From assembly GCF_014836415.1 (NCBI RefSeq), contig NZ_JACSQY010000002.1, positions 1 to 64,000 on the forward strand: a DNA stretch of 64,000 nucleotides, read 5' to 3'. The notes under the pieces were generated by a model that did not search any database, had not been told where the DNA came from, and worked only from the letters and a program-made list of their open reading frames with translations. This document shows, piece after piece, positions 35,070-43,925 of the stretch. Every line of letters starts with the position of its first letter. The stretch's first letter is position 1. A program made the position numbers and the translations under genes. Source of the DNA: Sporosarcina gallistercoris (GTDB lineage: Bacteria; Bacillota; Bacilli; Bacillales_A; Planococcaceae).

Positions 35070-35930
35070 TCACCCTTTTATGGACGTCCAGCCATCACGC
35101 TGTTCAATCTTACCGTCTTTCATCAATCTGCCGAGTGCACGTTTGAACGCACCTTTACTTAGACTGAACATTTCCTCGATTTCTTCGGGTGTCGACTTAT
35201 CAGTAAAAGGCATTTTACCGTTCGTCTCTTGTAAATATGCAAAAATCATTTCTGCATCATCACCCAACCGCTCCTGTTTTCGAGGAAGGAGAGAGCCATT
35301 CAACGTACCATCCTCCTGGACATCAATAATCCGGACGTTCAATTCTTCCCCTAGGCGCGGCTCTGCAGCCATTTCGCTAGCGTGGATGAAGATACGGAAA
35401 TTATCAGGTATGCTCAGCAGGAACGCACCTACAGGGAGCAATCGGTAAGGACGGGCAGTCAGGTTATCGTTCATGCGCCACTTTTCTGCAATTCCAATGA
35501 CATCCAATACGCGTTCTTCTGTTGCGAGCCGTCCAAATATCGTACCTGCCGGATCTGTCCGAAGCGTCATATACAACGCATCATCGATTTTCGGCCATAA
35601 TTTCCGTACATGCGGTAAATCTGCTTTGTTCACTAGCACTTCGAAGGCTGCGCCAATGTCAACGTACGCTCCGAATTTGTCATCGACCCGCAGAACCCGT
35701 GCCCAGCCATACGTCCCCATTGTCATGTGCGGCAATTGCATCGATGCTGCGAGTTCACCGCGTCGATTCATGAATAGGAATACTTCGGCTGTATCTCCTG
35801 CTTGTAACGTTTCCGGTGCTTCTGAAGCGTTCATGTACAATTCTGTTCCATCTAAATCAAGCGACCAGCGTGAGCCATCCTTTTCGAGTACTCGAACGTT
35901 CTGAATTGTTCCTGCAAGTGTATTTGTCAT
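35070..35930 (-). CDS. cvfB: CvfB-type S1 RNA-binding protein
   Basis: A 286-residue protein with three S1-like domains and a C-terminal winged-helix domain (TPEEIEEMFSLSKGAFKRALGRLMKDGKIE), the CvfB/YitL architecture. The S1 core is VDDKFGAYVDIGA. In Staphylococcus aureus CvfB contributes to virulence regulation. The ATG at 35930 follows GGGAGAA; the upstream frame to 36014 overlaps mntR and is unlikely. Confidence 0.92.
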   Translation of the reverse strand: MTNTLAGTIQNVRVLEKDGSRWSLDLDGTELYMNASEAPETLQAGDTAEVFLFMNRRGELAASMQLPHMTMGTYGWARVLRVDDKFGAYVDIGAAFEVLVNKADLPHVRKLWPKIDDALYMTLRTDPAGTIFGRLATEERVLDVIGIAEKWRMNDNLTARPYRLLPVGAFLLSIPDNFRIFIHASEMAAEPRLGEELNVRIIDVQEDGTLNGSLLPRKQERLGDDAEMIFAYLQETNGKMPFTDKSTPEEIEEMFSLSKGAFKRALGRLMKDGKIEQRDGWTSIKG

Positions 35931-35967
35931 CTTATTCTCCCATTTCCTTAAATAATTGGTAGTAAAC

Positions 35968-36375
35968 TTATTCGTTGCGCTGTTTAAGTGCAGTGACGAA
36001 TTTTTGGTCTTCATTCATCGTTTGTACAAGATCTGTAATTCGATCCATCGCATCCCAGCTTAAATGATGCTCGATTCCTTCTACGTCACCGTAAATGTTC
36101 TCTTCCTTCACACCGATGATCCTTAGAAATTGTTCCAACAGTTCGTGTCGCTGCACGAGGCGTTCTCCAAAGTTACGGCCGCGCGTCGTCAGGCTGATAT
36201 CTTTATAACGTTCATAAATGACGTAACCTTCCTTATGGAGCCGTTGCGCCATCTTCGTGACGGATGACGGAAGTACGGCGAGCGCTTCTGCGACGTCCGA
36301 GACTCTTGCCTGGCCTCTTGCTTCAATTTGCAAGTATATCTGTTCAATATAGTCTTCCATACTCGGTGTTGCCAA
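35968..36375 (-). CDS. mntR: MntR, manganese-responsive repressor
   Basis: A 135-residue DtxR-family regulator. The Mn2+ ligands are all visible: Asp and Glu in [10 protein letters not shown], His in [10 protein letters not shown] and Glu/Glu/His in [11 protein letters not shown]. The winged helix is [22 protein letters not shown]. The TTG start at 36375 has GGAGGTG six bases upstream and aligns with B. subtilis MntR. The longer open frame to 36507 is not needed. It represses Mn2+ uptake genes, none of which is in the window. Confidence 0.93.
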   Translation of the reverse strand: MATPSMEDYIEQIYLQIEARGQARVSDVAEALAVLPSSVTKMAQRLHKEGYVIYERYKDISLTTRGRNFGERLVQRHELLEQFLRIIGVKEENIYGDVEGIEHHLSWDAMDRITDLVQTMNEDQKFVTALKQRNE

Positions 36376-36431
36376 TCCAAGCACCTCCGATAGCTTTTTT
36401 AGCCCGTTCCCCCATAAAAAATCCTGGATAT

Positions 36432-36457
36432 GTTTAACGCAAATTGTTCGTGGGTAT
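36432..36457 (+). promoter_or_regulatory. Sigma-B promoter, perfect consensus
   Basis: GTTTAA (36432-36437), 14 bases, GGGTAT (36452-36457), both hexamers perfect. It lies 50 bases upstream of the small membrane protein gene. Confidence 0.85.
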
Positions 36458-36507
36458 TTAAACAACATAACCAATTCAATCACAATCCCGAAAGGAGTGA
36501 ACAACAT

Positions 36508-36663
36508 ATGGGTAAATTACTTTGGATTATCATTGTAGCACTAATTGCATTCTGGTTGCTCGGACTAGTTTTCAAAATCGGTGGCGGCCTCATTCATATC
36601 TTGCTCGTTATCGCATTGATCGTATTTATTCTTAATATGATTTCCGGTAGACGGTCAGTTTAA
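36508..36663 (+). CDS. Lmo0937-type small membrane protein
   Basis: A 51-residue protein that is almost entirely two transmembrane helices ([19 protein letters not shown] and [17 protein letters not shown]) with a GGG turn, as in the Lmo0937 family. GAAAGGAG lies eight bases upstream. A perfect sigma-B promoter precedes it and a terminator follows at once, so it is a one-gene stress-induced transcript. Function unknown. Confidence 0.85.
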   Translation: MGKLLWIIIVALIAFWLLGLVFKIGGGLIHILLVIALIVFILNMISGRRSV

Positions 36664-36665
36664 AT

Positions 36666-36702
36666 AAAGGGATGTCGGGGTTTTTCTCCGACATCCCTTT
36701 TC
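36666..36702 (+). terminator. Bidirectional terminator
   Basis: A 13-base perfect stem (36666-36678 with 36688-36700), T-rich on the plus side. Confidence 0.9.
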
Positions 36703-36706
36703 CACT

Positions 36707-37813
36707 TTAATTGGTGACCTTCGCATATACGACAGTGTTTCTCAACTGCGTTCCGTCTGCTGACCGGTCATCATTTTTTAAAATAGCTTCCTGTTCAAAG
36801 CCTGCCCGTTCTGCAACGGCACGGCTTTTTTTGTTGAGTTCATCACATCGGATCTCCACGCGCCGTGCTCCTAATTCATCGAAAGCAAACTCCACAATCC
36901 GTTCTACAGCCTCTGTCATATATCCTTTTCCTTCAGATCCATCGGCAAGCCAGTAGCCGATCTCGAATTTCGGAATCGACCAATCGATCCGGTGTAATCC
37001 TGATGAGCCGACAAAGTCACCTGTTTGTTTCTCGAACAAGTGCAGTCTTAGATCTTTTTTCAGGATGAAATCTGCAATCGCCTGACGCATTCGTTGTTCA
37101 GTATCCTCTAAGCCTTGTGGCTGATGCGCCCACGGCATCCATTGCCGCAGTTTCGGTAATGTTTGAAGAATCGCGTTATTGACATCCGACACATCACGCA
37201 ATGACGGCACACGGATGAGTAACCGTTCAGATTCGAATTGCTCGGGGAAATCAGGAATTTCTTGAATCGTTTGAGGCTCTTCGTTATCCTCCCAGATTAC
37301 CGGAGTTTTTTTGCCGGCCATATAATCTTCTCGTGTGATTCCATAGGTAATGGCATCGTAGTAACGGTCTTCCTCTGGTGAAAACCACGCTTGCCGCAAG
37401 TGGCCTTCTTTTACAAAACCTGAACGCTCGAACGTCTTACGCATCGCTAAATTGTCATGACGCGTGTGACCTGCCAGCCGGTTCTTTCCTTCCGGCAGTC
37501 CAAACACATAGTCCGCCATGAGTCGCAGTGCGCTTGCACCATATCCTCTGCCTCGGTAGCGGTCTGCGATACGCAGATCGAATAACGGGACATCATCTTG
37601 TAAATCATGAATTTTTGCAATCCCCACTTTTTCACCGCTATCATTGACGAGCCAGAACGTTTTGACTTCATCCGACTCGTATCCGCCTTCCCGGATCGCT
37701 TTTTCGATCAACTCACGACCCGAGTTTTCTTGCATATGAAATGGCCATGTATTCGTTGTCATGAAGTGGATCAGCTGTTCTTGTTCCACCATTGTCCATT
37801 CTTTAAGTTGCAT
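36707..37813 (-). CDS. Double GNAT acetyltransferase (two domains fused)
   Basis: A 368-residue protein made of two complete GNAT domains. Domain 1 (about 1-165) has FDLRIADRYRGRGYGASALRL as its CoA site; domain 2 (about 190-368) is RimJ/RimL-like, with ERLLIRVPSLRD at its start and IGYWLADGSEGKGYMTEAVERI as its CoA site. An acidic linker (WEDNEEPQ) joins them. Both CoA motifs look intact. The substrates are unknown. Confidence 0.88.
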   Translation of the reverse strand: MQLKEWTMVEQEQLIHFMTTNTWPFHMQENSGRELIEKAIREGGYESDEVKTFWLVNDSGEKVGIAKIHDLQDDVPLFDLRIADRYRGRGYGASALRLMADYVFGLPEGKNRLAGHTRHDNLAMRKTFERSGFVKEGHLRQAWFSPEEDRYYDAITYGITREDYMAGKKTPVIWEDNEEPQTIQEIPDFPEQFESERLLIRVPSLRDVSDVNNAILQTLPKLRQWMPWAHQPQGLEDTEQRMRQAIADFILKKDLRLHLFEKQTGDFVGSSGLHRIDWSIPKFEIGYWLADGSEGKGYMTEAVERIVEFAFDELGARRVEIRCDELNKKSRAVAERAGFEQEAILKNDDRSADGTQLRNTVVYAKVTN

Positions 37814-37840
37814 CAGGAAGTTCCTCCAAACGACCGCTTC

Positions 37841-39949
37841 TTACTTTTGGATCCGCATTAATCGAAGTGAATTCAACACCACTAACAGCGTTGCACCCAT
37901 ATCTGCGAAGATTGCAATCCATAGCGTCAGCCAGCCTGGGATGACGAGAAGCAGTGCAGCAATTTTTAGTCCTACTGCAAACATAATGTTTTCTTTGATA
38001 GTACGCAACGTTTTTCTACTCAAAGTCACGGTATAGGGCAATTGTGCAAGATCGTCTGCCATCAGTGCGATGTCTGCAGTTTCTAGCGCGGCATCAGTCC
38101 CTGCGCCACCCATTGCGATTCCGACGGATGCTGCGGCGAGTGCGGGTGCATCATTAATGCCATCTCCGACCATTGCAACCCGTTTCTTTCCTTCGCTCAA
38201 TTCCCGGATAGCGACAAGTTTGTCTTCCGGCATGAGTCCTGCTCGGACGTCGTCAATGCCTAAACGAGCTGCGATTGCTTGCGCCGTTTTCGGATCATCT
38301 CCAGTTAGCATTACAGTAGTATCAACACCGATTTCTTTTAATCGTTCCAGAACGGGTTTACTTTCCGTCCGGACAGGATCCGCTACCGCGAATAGACCTG
38401 CAAATGCCCCATTTATCACAGCAGCCATCACGGATTTGCCTTCCGTTTGCATGTCTGCCGCTTGTACCTTAGCTGTTTCAGGAAGTTCGGTGAGTTCTTC
38501 GATCCAGCGAAGGCTCCCGACAGAAACACTTTTCCCAATTACATCTGCAACGGCTCCTTTGCCTGTGACGGATTGGAAATTTTCCGCTTGTAACACTTTC
38601 AGGTTCCTTGCTTCCGACGCATTGACAAGTGCTCGAGCCAGCGGGTGTTGGGAAAGGCGCTCCACTGCCGCTACGGACTCCAGGAGATGCGCTTCCTCTA
38701 CTCCATTTGCAGTGATGATATCCGTCACTTCCGGATATCCTTTCGTCAACGTACCGGTTTTATCGAATGCAATGGTTTTGATATGCCCCATTTCCTCCAA
38801 GTGGACGCCGCCTTTTATGAGCACGCCTTGACGTGCTGCGTTCCCGATCGCGGTGACGATTGCAACGGGAGTGGACACAACGAGAGCACAGGGACAGCCG
38901 ACAACAAGAACCGCGAGTCCTTGATAAATCCAAGTTTGCCAATCCGCTCCGAGAAGTGGCGGAATCACGGCTGTCAGTGCCGCAATGACGATAATGGCTG
39001 GTGTATAGTACTTAGCAAACTTGTCGATGAATTGTTGCGAAGGTGCCTTTTCCGCCTGCGCATCTTCAACTAGATGAATGATTTTAGCAATCGTCGTGTC
39101 TTCAACTAATTTTGTAACCGTGACTTCAAGGGATCCTTCCTCATTCAGCGTGCCTGCAAACACATGATCCTCTGATTGCTTAGCGACGGGGACCGATTCA
39201 CCGGTGATTGCAGCTTGGTTGACTGTTGAATATCCCGAGCGCACGACTCCGTCCATCGCTATTTTTTGCCCTGGCTTGACGATTAAGACATCCCCGATGC
39301 GGATCTCTTCAGTCGGCAATTCAAATGTTTCATCATTCCGACGGATGATCGCTGAAGGAGGCGCAATGTCGACCAAGCTGCTTATCGATTGTCGTGCTTT
39401 GTTCATGGAATACGATTCAAGTGCTTCACTGATTGCAAACAGGAGCACAACTACAGCGGCCTCGCGCCACTCACCGATGATGGAAGCACCGATAATCGCA
39501 ATTGTCATAAGTGTGTTCATATCAAATTCAAGACGGACCAGGTTTTTGAGTCCATCGATGAACATCGAAGTTCCCCCGACAACGATGGCTATTGCAAACA
39601 AGGAGATAGCCCATATGTTGGTCTCTCCGTATTTAGTAGATGCAAATAAGCCTGCTGCTAGAAATACGAGAGAAATAAGCGAGACGATGTTTTCTTTACG
39701 CTTGAAAAACGGTATTTTCCGAATCGGTTTACGCTGGGTTACAGGAACGACCCGAATGCCGTCAAAGGCTCCTGCGGATTCGAGTTCTTCGACTGTAGCG
39801 TCTCCTGCAAATGACAATTTACTTGCGCCGAAGTTGACAGCCGCCGCTTCAACGTTAGGAAGACGACTGACGTTTTTTTCGAATTTCATAGCACAATTTG
39901 CACAGGTTAAGTTTTCGAGGCGGTATTCAGTCCTGTTCGTTTCAGCCAT
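37841..39949 (-). CDS. cadA: CadA-type Cd2+/Zn2+-exporting ATPase
   Basis: A 702-residue P1B-type ATPase. One N-terminal HMA domain carries LTCANC; then TGES, CPCALV in TM6, the phosphorylation site DKTGT, SQHPLARA and GDGINDAP. The CPC motif and a C-terminal ALLLVIPGWLTLW...DMGATLLVVLNSLRL segment (the Lys/Asp pair region) fit the Zn/Cd/Pb subgroup. It overlaps cadC by eight bases and is regulated with it. Confidence 0.94.
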   Translation of the reverse strand: MAETNRTEYRLENLTCANCAMKFEKNVSRLPNVEAAAVNFGASKLSFAGDATVEELESAGAFDGIRVVPVTQRKPIRKIPFFKRKENIVSLISLVFLAAGLFASTKYGETNIWAISLFAIAIVVGGTSMFIDGLKNLVRLEFDMNTLMTIAIIGASIIGEWREAAVVVLLFAISEALESYSMNKARQSISSLVDIAPPSAIIRRNDETFELPTEEIRIGDVLIVKPGQKIAMDGVVRSGYSTVNQAAITGESVPVAKQSEDHVFAGTLNEEGSLEVTVTKLVEDTTIAKIIHLVEDAQAEKAPSQQFIDKFAKYYTPAIIVIAALTAVIPPLLGADWQTWIYQGLAVLVVGCPCALVVSTPVAIVTAIGNAARQGVLIKGGVHLEEMGHIKTIAFDKTGTLTKGYPEVTDIITANGVEEAHLLESVAAVERLSQHPLARALVNASEARNLKVLQAENFQSVTGKGAVADVIGKSVSVGSLRWIEELTELPETAKVQAADMQTEGKSVMAAVINGAFAGLFAVADPVRTESKPVLERLKEIGVDTTVMLTGDDPKTAQAIAARLGIDDVRAGLMPEDKLVAIRELSEGKKRVAMVGDGINDAPALAAASVGIAMGGAGTDAALETADIALMADDLAQLPYTVTLSRKTLRTIKENIMFAVGLKIAALLLVIPGWLTLWIAIFADMGATLLVVLNSLRLMRIQK

Positions 39950-40304
39950 TCTCTTCACCTTCCATCGTATGTTCATGCGCAATTTTCACGAGTTGTAACA
40001 CGTGATCATCTGCAAGTGAGTAATAGACCATCTTGCCCCTCCGTTCCGAGCGAGCTAGTCCGTTTTCTTTCAAATATCTTAGATGATGAGAGGCCGTCGC
40101 GTTCGATGAGCCAATAATAGCACCGACATCACACACACAGAGCTCGTGTTTCAGTGTTAATGAATATGCGATTTTGAGTCTTGTTTCATCTGCGAGTGCT
40201 TTAAAGAGCTGCACCATGTTTCCGACGCGCGGCAATTCTTCCTGGATTTCAATTACGAGCGCATCGTGGATAATCTGTTCATCACACGTATCAACCATTT
40301 TCAA
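39942..40304 (-). CDS. cadC: CadC-type ArsR/SmtB metal repressor
   Basis: A 120-residue winged-helix repressor. The alpha-3 metal motif ELCVCD supplies two cysteines; only one of the two N-terminal cysteines of S. aureus CadC is present (Cys7, no Cys11). The recognition helix is SSNATASHHLRYLK. The TTG at 40304 lies nine bases from GGAGG; the ATG at 40298 is too far. It is first in the cadC-cadA operon and flanked by its own operators. Confidence 0.9.
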   Translation of the reverse strand: MKMVDTCDEQIIHDALVIEIQEELPRVGNMVQLFKALADETRLKIAYSLTLKHELCVCDVGAIIGSSNATASHHLRYLKENGLARSERRGKMVYYSLADDHVLQLVKIAHEHTMEGEENG

Positions 40305-40325
40305 TTTCTTCCGCCTCCTCATCAT

Positions 40326-40402
40326 TCAAATGTCTGTTTGATTGTAAAGATAGTATATGCGTTATTCTGACGATTTGCAACTACTATCAAACGTTCGTTT
40401 GA
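40326..40402 (-). promoter_or_regulatory. cadC promoter with two operator palindromes
   Basis: Minus-strand TTGCAA (40375-40380), 17 bases, TATACT (40352-40357). Two CadC/CzrA-like palindromes flank it: TCAAATGTCTGTTTGA (40326-40341) over the start of transcription and TCAAACGTTCGTTTGA (40387-40402, perfect) just upstream of -35. The S. aureus cad operator has the same TCAAAT...TTTGA form. Confidence 0.82.
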
Positions 40403-40560
40403 ATGAAGGGCTTTTTGGTCTCTGGTTTCAGCAGTAAACTGCTTCGCAAAGCGAAGCACACCAATTAAATGTTGGTTTTGGTTGGTGAAGTGCACTTGTT
40501 GTATGATTTGTGGAATCGCCGGGGATAAAACGCTCTGCACGAGAGGGTGGGTGAGGGGGC

Positions 40561-40720
40561 TATGAGCACATTTTGAGTTTTATGAGCATTTTACTTGGGT
40601 TATGAGCACTATTAACGATTTATGAGCGGATTTCGGGGTTTATGAGCGAATTCTGTGATTTATGATCACCTCTCTTGATTTATGAGCGTTTTTTTAGATT
40701 TATGAGCACTCCTCTCTACT
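40561..40720 (+). repeat. Array 2: eight tandem 20-bp TATGA(G/T)C units
   Basis: Eight consecutive units of exactly 20 bases start at 40561, 40581 and so on to 40701. TATGAGC is invariant except one TATGATC; the rest varies but usually ends ATT or GTT. Array 2 has the same period and core as array 1. It lies downstream of the penicillin-acylase terminator and upstream of nothing recognisable before cadC. The rest of 40403-40560 holds only a short palindrome (TGCTTCGC-AAA-GCGAAGCA). Confidence 0.9.
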
Positions 40721-40740
40721 GAGGCACTATTTATCGCAAG

Positions 40741-40768
40741 AAAAAACAGGGGCACCTGGCACCCCTGC
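40741..40768 (-). terminator. Terminator after the penicillin-acylase gene
   Basis: Minus-strand hairpin CAGGGG...CCCCTG followed by TTTTTTC, ten bases past the stop. Confidence 0.8.
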
Positions 40769-40777
40769 TTCATCTGC

Positions 40778-43165
40778 TTATTTCGCTTCCAACGTCAATA
40801 CGTGCCCATCTTTCACGTCGCCCTCTAATACAGTTTCATGGAAATCACCGCGGAGCCAATCGTCTGCCTGATCATGGAACCATTGTGACTTCACGTGTCC
40901 ACTTTGACCAGGGCCGACAATATGGTATGCCTTTGATAGGTCATCCAGATCCGCAACAAAACGCCACGAGGCTCCGTGATTCGCACTGCCATCATCTTTG
41001 AACGATGCCGCCTGAACTGTAATTCCCGACCCGCCGACAGGTTGCTTTTCCGGATCCAAGAAGCGTGCTAAAACCGGCGAAGCGCTAGATAATGGATGTG
41101 GGAATACAAGCTGATGGAAATCGCCCCACTGCCACTTTTCATAATTATCCCCGTAATCCTCTTTCAAGCTTGCCATCGTTTTTTCAAACGCATCAAATAC
41201 CCATTGATCGACTCCGCCATACTCCTCCACCCAGGTAGAAGGATCCCCATTATATGCATTGCGTAAAAACTGATCCGTCAATTGCGGCTTTCCTGGCATG
41301 AACTCGTAGACGTCTGCTGGCATATCCGAGGCAAACATTGCCACTGGCAGCTGTTTCATGAGCTTATGAAATACAAGAGGCTGCGGTGCATCCACTGAAT
41401 CCACCTGGTCCCAGTCCTTCAGCTGAGCTAAAATTTCTTTGTAACTCCCTTTCCGGTCCATCTTTTCAATCGAACCGATCAGCGAGTCCAAAAATTCTCC
41501 AGCATGTAAATTCTTCTGATCCATCTGTAAGTCCATCATATCGTCCGCTGTAAAATCATCACCTTCGCGAAGTACTTCCGCAATCCGCTCGTAGCGATAT
41601 GGCTGTGCCCAAAACTTTGTGATGTGATAGGGGTACTTTTCATCCACTACTTCGTTGTTTGCAGTGGCGATGAAACCCTCTTCAGGATTTACAACAGTCG
41701 GCAATTCATCGTACGGAACGTAGCCATCCCAACCATATTCAGATGAATTTCCGGGCACTGGAAGCTGGGCGTCACCTTTTTTACGGATTGGAATTTTTCC
41801 GTTCGCTTTGAATGCAATTGTGCCGTCCGTTGAAGCGAAGACAAAGTTTTGGGCGGGTGCACTGAATGCCTCCAACGCCGTTTCAAACGACTCCCAATCA
41901 TCCGCTTTGTTTAAATCCATAATCGCTTCAAGCTCATTGCTCGGCTCGAGTGCAGTCCACTGCATCGAGAACACCGCGTCCGGCTTTTCATCTTTATAAA
42001 TGACATCTGTAATGATTGGTCCATGCCTGGTGACGATCACTTCGAATGGGACATCCTCTTCATCCTTCACACGGATGGTCTCGTCGCGCACTTCGGCTTG
42101 CTCCCATTCGTCATCATATTGGAATTGGGTCGGATCGTCCGGGTTCGGTATTTCAATATAGAGATCCTGGACGTCCGGACCAACGTTGGTTACTCCCCAC
42201 GCTACTTTTTCGTTATGTCCGAGGATGATGCCCGGAATACCTGCAAAAATGACCCCGCTAACATTCTGTTCTGGCGACTTCAAATGGATTTGGTGCCAAA
42301 TCGAAGGTGTGCTCAGCCCTAAATGCGGATCATCCGCAAGTAACGGCATACCGGATTTGGTTTTGTCACCTGAGACTACCCAGTTATTGCTCCCATTAAA
42401 TTCATACGGAAGTAATCCAGGGTCAAACTGTCCTGTAACTTGGACTGGATTTTTCTTATTCGCTTCCATAATGGATTCCGCATTTTCCGGGTAGGTGATG
42501 AACAACTCTTGGGCTTTCTCTTCAGAGTATTCATTAAGCGCCCAATGCCGCATCGCTTGCGGCGTCCATTTCCCACCAAGGTCATACGCCATATACTTTC
42601 CGATAGTCAGCGAGTCAATAGGAGTCCATGGTTCAGGCTCATAGCCGAGCAGCTTGAATTCATAGGACAACTTCCCATTGTCTTTTACTTCTTCGATGAA
42701 TTCGTTGACTCCATCTGTGTACCACTCCAACACCTGTTTCGCGTCGTCGCTATAGGTGTCGAATGATTTCTCCGCTGCGTTCCTCAAGCTGAATGTGCGG
42801 AACTGTTTGTCAGTGTCGATCGCTTTCGCACCGACCACTTCGGATAACCTGCCGCTCGCCTGCCTACGTGCGAGATCCATTTGAAATAGACGATCTTGCG
42901 CATGCACGTAGCCTTGTGCCCGGTACAAATCGGCATCGGACTTTGCATCCAAATGCGGTACACCATTTTCATCCCGAGTTACGGTGACGTTATCGTCCAA
43001 TACAGAGAGCTGAACATTCCCTTCAATCACTGCTTTCGACTTCCCTATGTAAACGTTTATAAAAATAAGCGCAGCTGCAGCGATCGCAACAAGTGTCGCT
43101 AGGATCCATAGAATGACCTTTGCCGGCTTCCCCATTCTCTTTTTATGCTGGGCATGTTTCGCCAT
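40778..43165 (-). CDS. Penicillin acylase family (S45) Ntn-hydrolase
   Basis: A 795-residue precursor. An N-terminal signal/anchor helix (AKVILWILATLVAIAAAALIF) is followed by the alpha segment, the autocleavage site with the new N-terminal serine in FNGSNNWVVSG, and the beta segment with DDPHLGLSTPSIWHQIHL and GIPGIILGHNEKVAWG. The family cleaves amides such as penicillins or acyl-homoserine lactones; the true substrate is unknown. The ATG at 43165 follows GGAGGAG. It is probably exported or membrane-bound. Confidence 0.92.
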   Translation of the reverse strand: MAKHAQHKKRMGKPAKVILWILATLVAIAAAALIFINVYIGKSKAVIEGNVQLSVLDDNVTVTRDENGVPHLDAKSDADLYRAQGYVHAQDRLFQMDLARRQASGRLSEVVGAKAIDTDKQFRTFSLRNAAEKSFDTYSDDAKQVLEWYTDGVNEFIEEVKDNGKLSYEFKLLGYEPEPWTPIDSLTIGKYMAYDLGGKWTPQAMRHWALNEYSEEKAQELFITYPENAESIMEANKKNPVQVTGQFDPGLLPYEFNGSNNWVVSGDKTKSGMPLLADDPHLGLSTPSIWHQIHLKSPEQNVSGVIFAGIPGIILGHNEKVAWGVTNVGPDVQDLYIEIPNPDDPTQFQYDDEWEQAEVRDETIRVKDEEDVPFEVIVTRHGPIITDVIYKDEKPDAVFSMQWTALEPSNELEAIMDLNKADDWESFETALEAFSAPAQNFVFASTDGTIAFKANGKIPIRKKGDAQLPVPGNSSEYGWDGYVPYDELPTVVNPEEGFIATANNEVVDEKYPYHITKFWAQPYRYERIAEVLREGDDFTADDMMDLQMDQKNLHAGEFLDSLIGSIEKMDRKGSYKEILAQLKDWDQVDSVDAPQPLVFHKLMKQLPVAMFASDMPADVYEFMPGKPQLTDQFLRNAYNGDPSTWVEEYGGVDQWVFDAFEKTMASLKEDYGDNYEKWQWGDFHQLVFPHPLSSASPVLARFLDPEKQPVGGSGITVQAASFKDDGSANHGASWRFVADLDDLSKAYHIVGPGQSGHVKSQWFHDQADDWLRGDFHETVLEGDVKDGHVLTLEAK

Positions 43166-43225
43166 GGAACTCTCCTCCATCCCTAATTTTCACAGTACTT
43201 AATTTATATTCGTTGCAGCACAATA

Positions 43226-43253
43226 AAATCCCTTTCAAAATAGAAAGGGATTC
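43226..43253 (-). terminator. Hairpin near the left border of the IS remnant
   Basis: AATCCCTTTC/GAAAGGGATT stem with an AAAATA loop, followed on the minus strand by TTTTATT. It may be the original terminator of the mrp operon, now separated from mrpG by the inserted element. Confidence 0.6.
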
Positions 43254-43339
43254 AAGACTGTAGACAAAAGGGTTGGGAAACAATTTGATTCCTCCTTTTT
43301 GTCTTTTTTGCATCGTTGACTCTGAAAATGAAAGCTAAC

Positions 43340-43595
43340 AGGCCGTTGATCTCCATTCCGGACGGGCGCTTTCCGGGGGCTTGCCCTCAGCCAATCGAAC
43401 CGCGAAGCGTTCGCTTGGCCGTATTTTAGTGAACTTCGCTAAAATTAAGGCATCATTAATCGTCCTCGCTTTGCTCAGTCCAATTTTTTGGAAACACGTG
43501 CTCCTAACGCTTCGCTTTTACTCGCAAAAGCCGTTCTTCGTTACGGCTTTCGCTGATTCCTAGGAGTCGCCGTCCTTCACTTCAACCAATTGAAT
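43340..43595 (-). repeat. Dispersed Bacillales repeat, copy 1 (reverse)
   Basis: The segment from GTTGATCTCCATTCCGGACGG through CTTTCCGGGGGC to CCTAGGAGTCGCCGTCCTTC resembles a GC-rich intergenic repeat common in Bacillaceae genomes, in the reverse orientation and with an AT-rich interruption. This recognition is from memory of such sequences. Confidence 0.5.
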
Positions 43596-43623
43596 TTTCC
43601 ATGAGACATTCACATCTTTCACC

Positions 43624-43749
43624 CAATGGATAAATGAAGGAAAAATCACTAGCTGCATCTAATTTACGAACCAGGTGGTCTTGCGGAACTACCTGTTCGA
43701 TCGTAAGCATTTCCATCCGTTCCCGTTCATTAACTTGATTCTTCGTCAT
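43624..43749 (-). pseudogene. IS1182-family transposase fragment
   Basis: Codons for about 42 residues (MTKNQVNERERMEML... to DAASDFSFIYPL) match the conserved N-terminus of IS1182-type DDE transposases, in particular QLVPxDHLVRKxDAAxDFSFIY. The frame then runs into repeat sequence. All catalytic parts are missing. Confidence 0.75.
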
Positions 43750-43794
43750 CATTTCCATCATCTCATTTGATAGTTGGGAGATCCTGTTGATTGT

Positions 43795-43925
43795 AGCGGA
43801 GAGCGGCGACTCCGGAGGGATCAGCACGAGCTGAAGACCCTGGACTGAGCAAAGCGAAGGAAGCGGCTGAAGCCGTGCCCCTCGGAAAGCGTCCGCTCGC
43901 AGCGGAAATCAACTTTTCATTGTTT
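43795..43925 (+). repeat. Dispersed Bacillales repeat, copy 2 (forward)
   Basis: AGCGGAGAGCGGCGACTCC...AGCTGAAGACCC...GGAAAGCGTCCGCTC...AGCGGAAATCAACTT follows the same repeat family as copy 1 in opposite orientation. Many internal GAAGCGG-type palindromes suggest a strong cruciform or RNA fold. Confidence 0.55.

Noticed and set aside
40439-40460. TGCTTCGC-AAA-GCGAAGCA palindrome as part of array 2
   Set aside because: It does not share the TATGAGC core or the 20-base period and lies 100 bases away.
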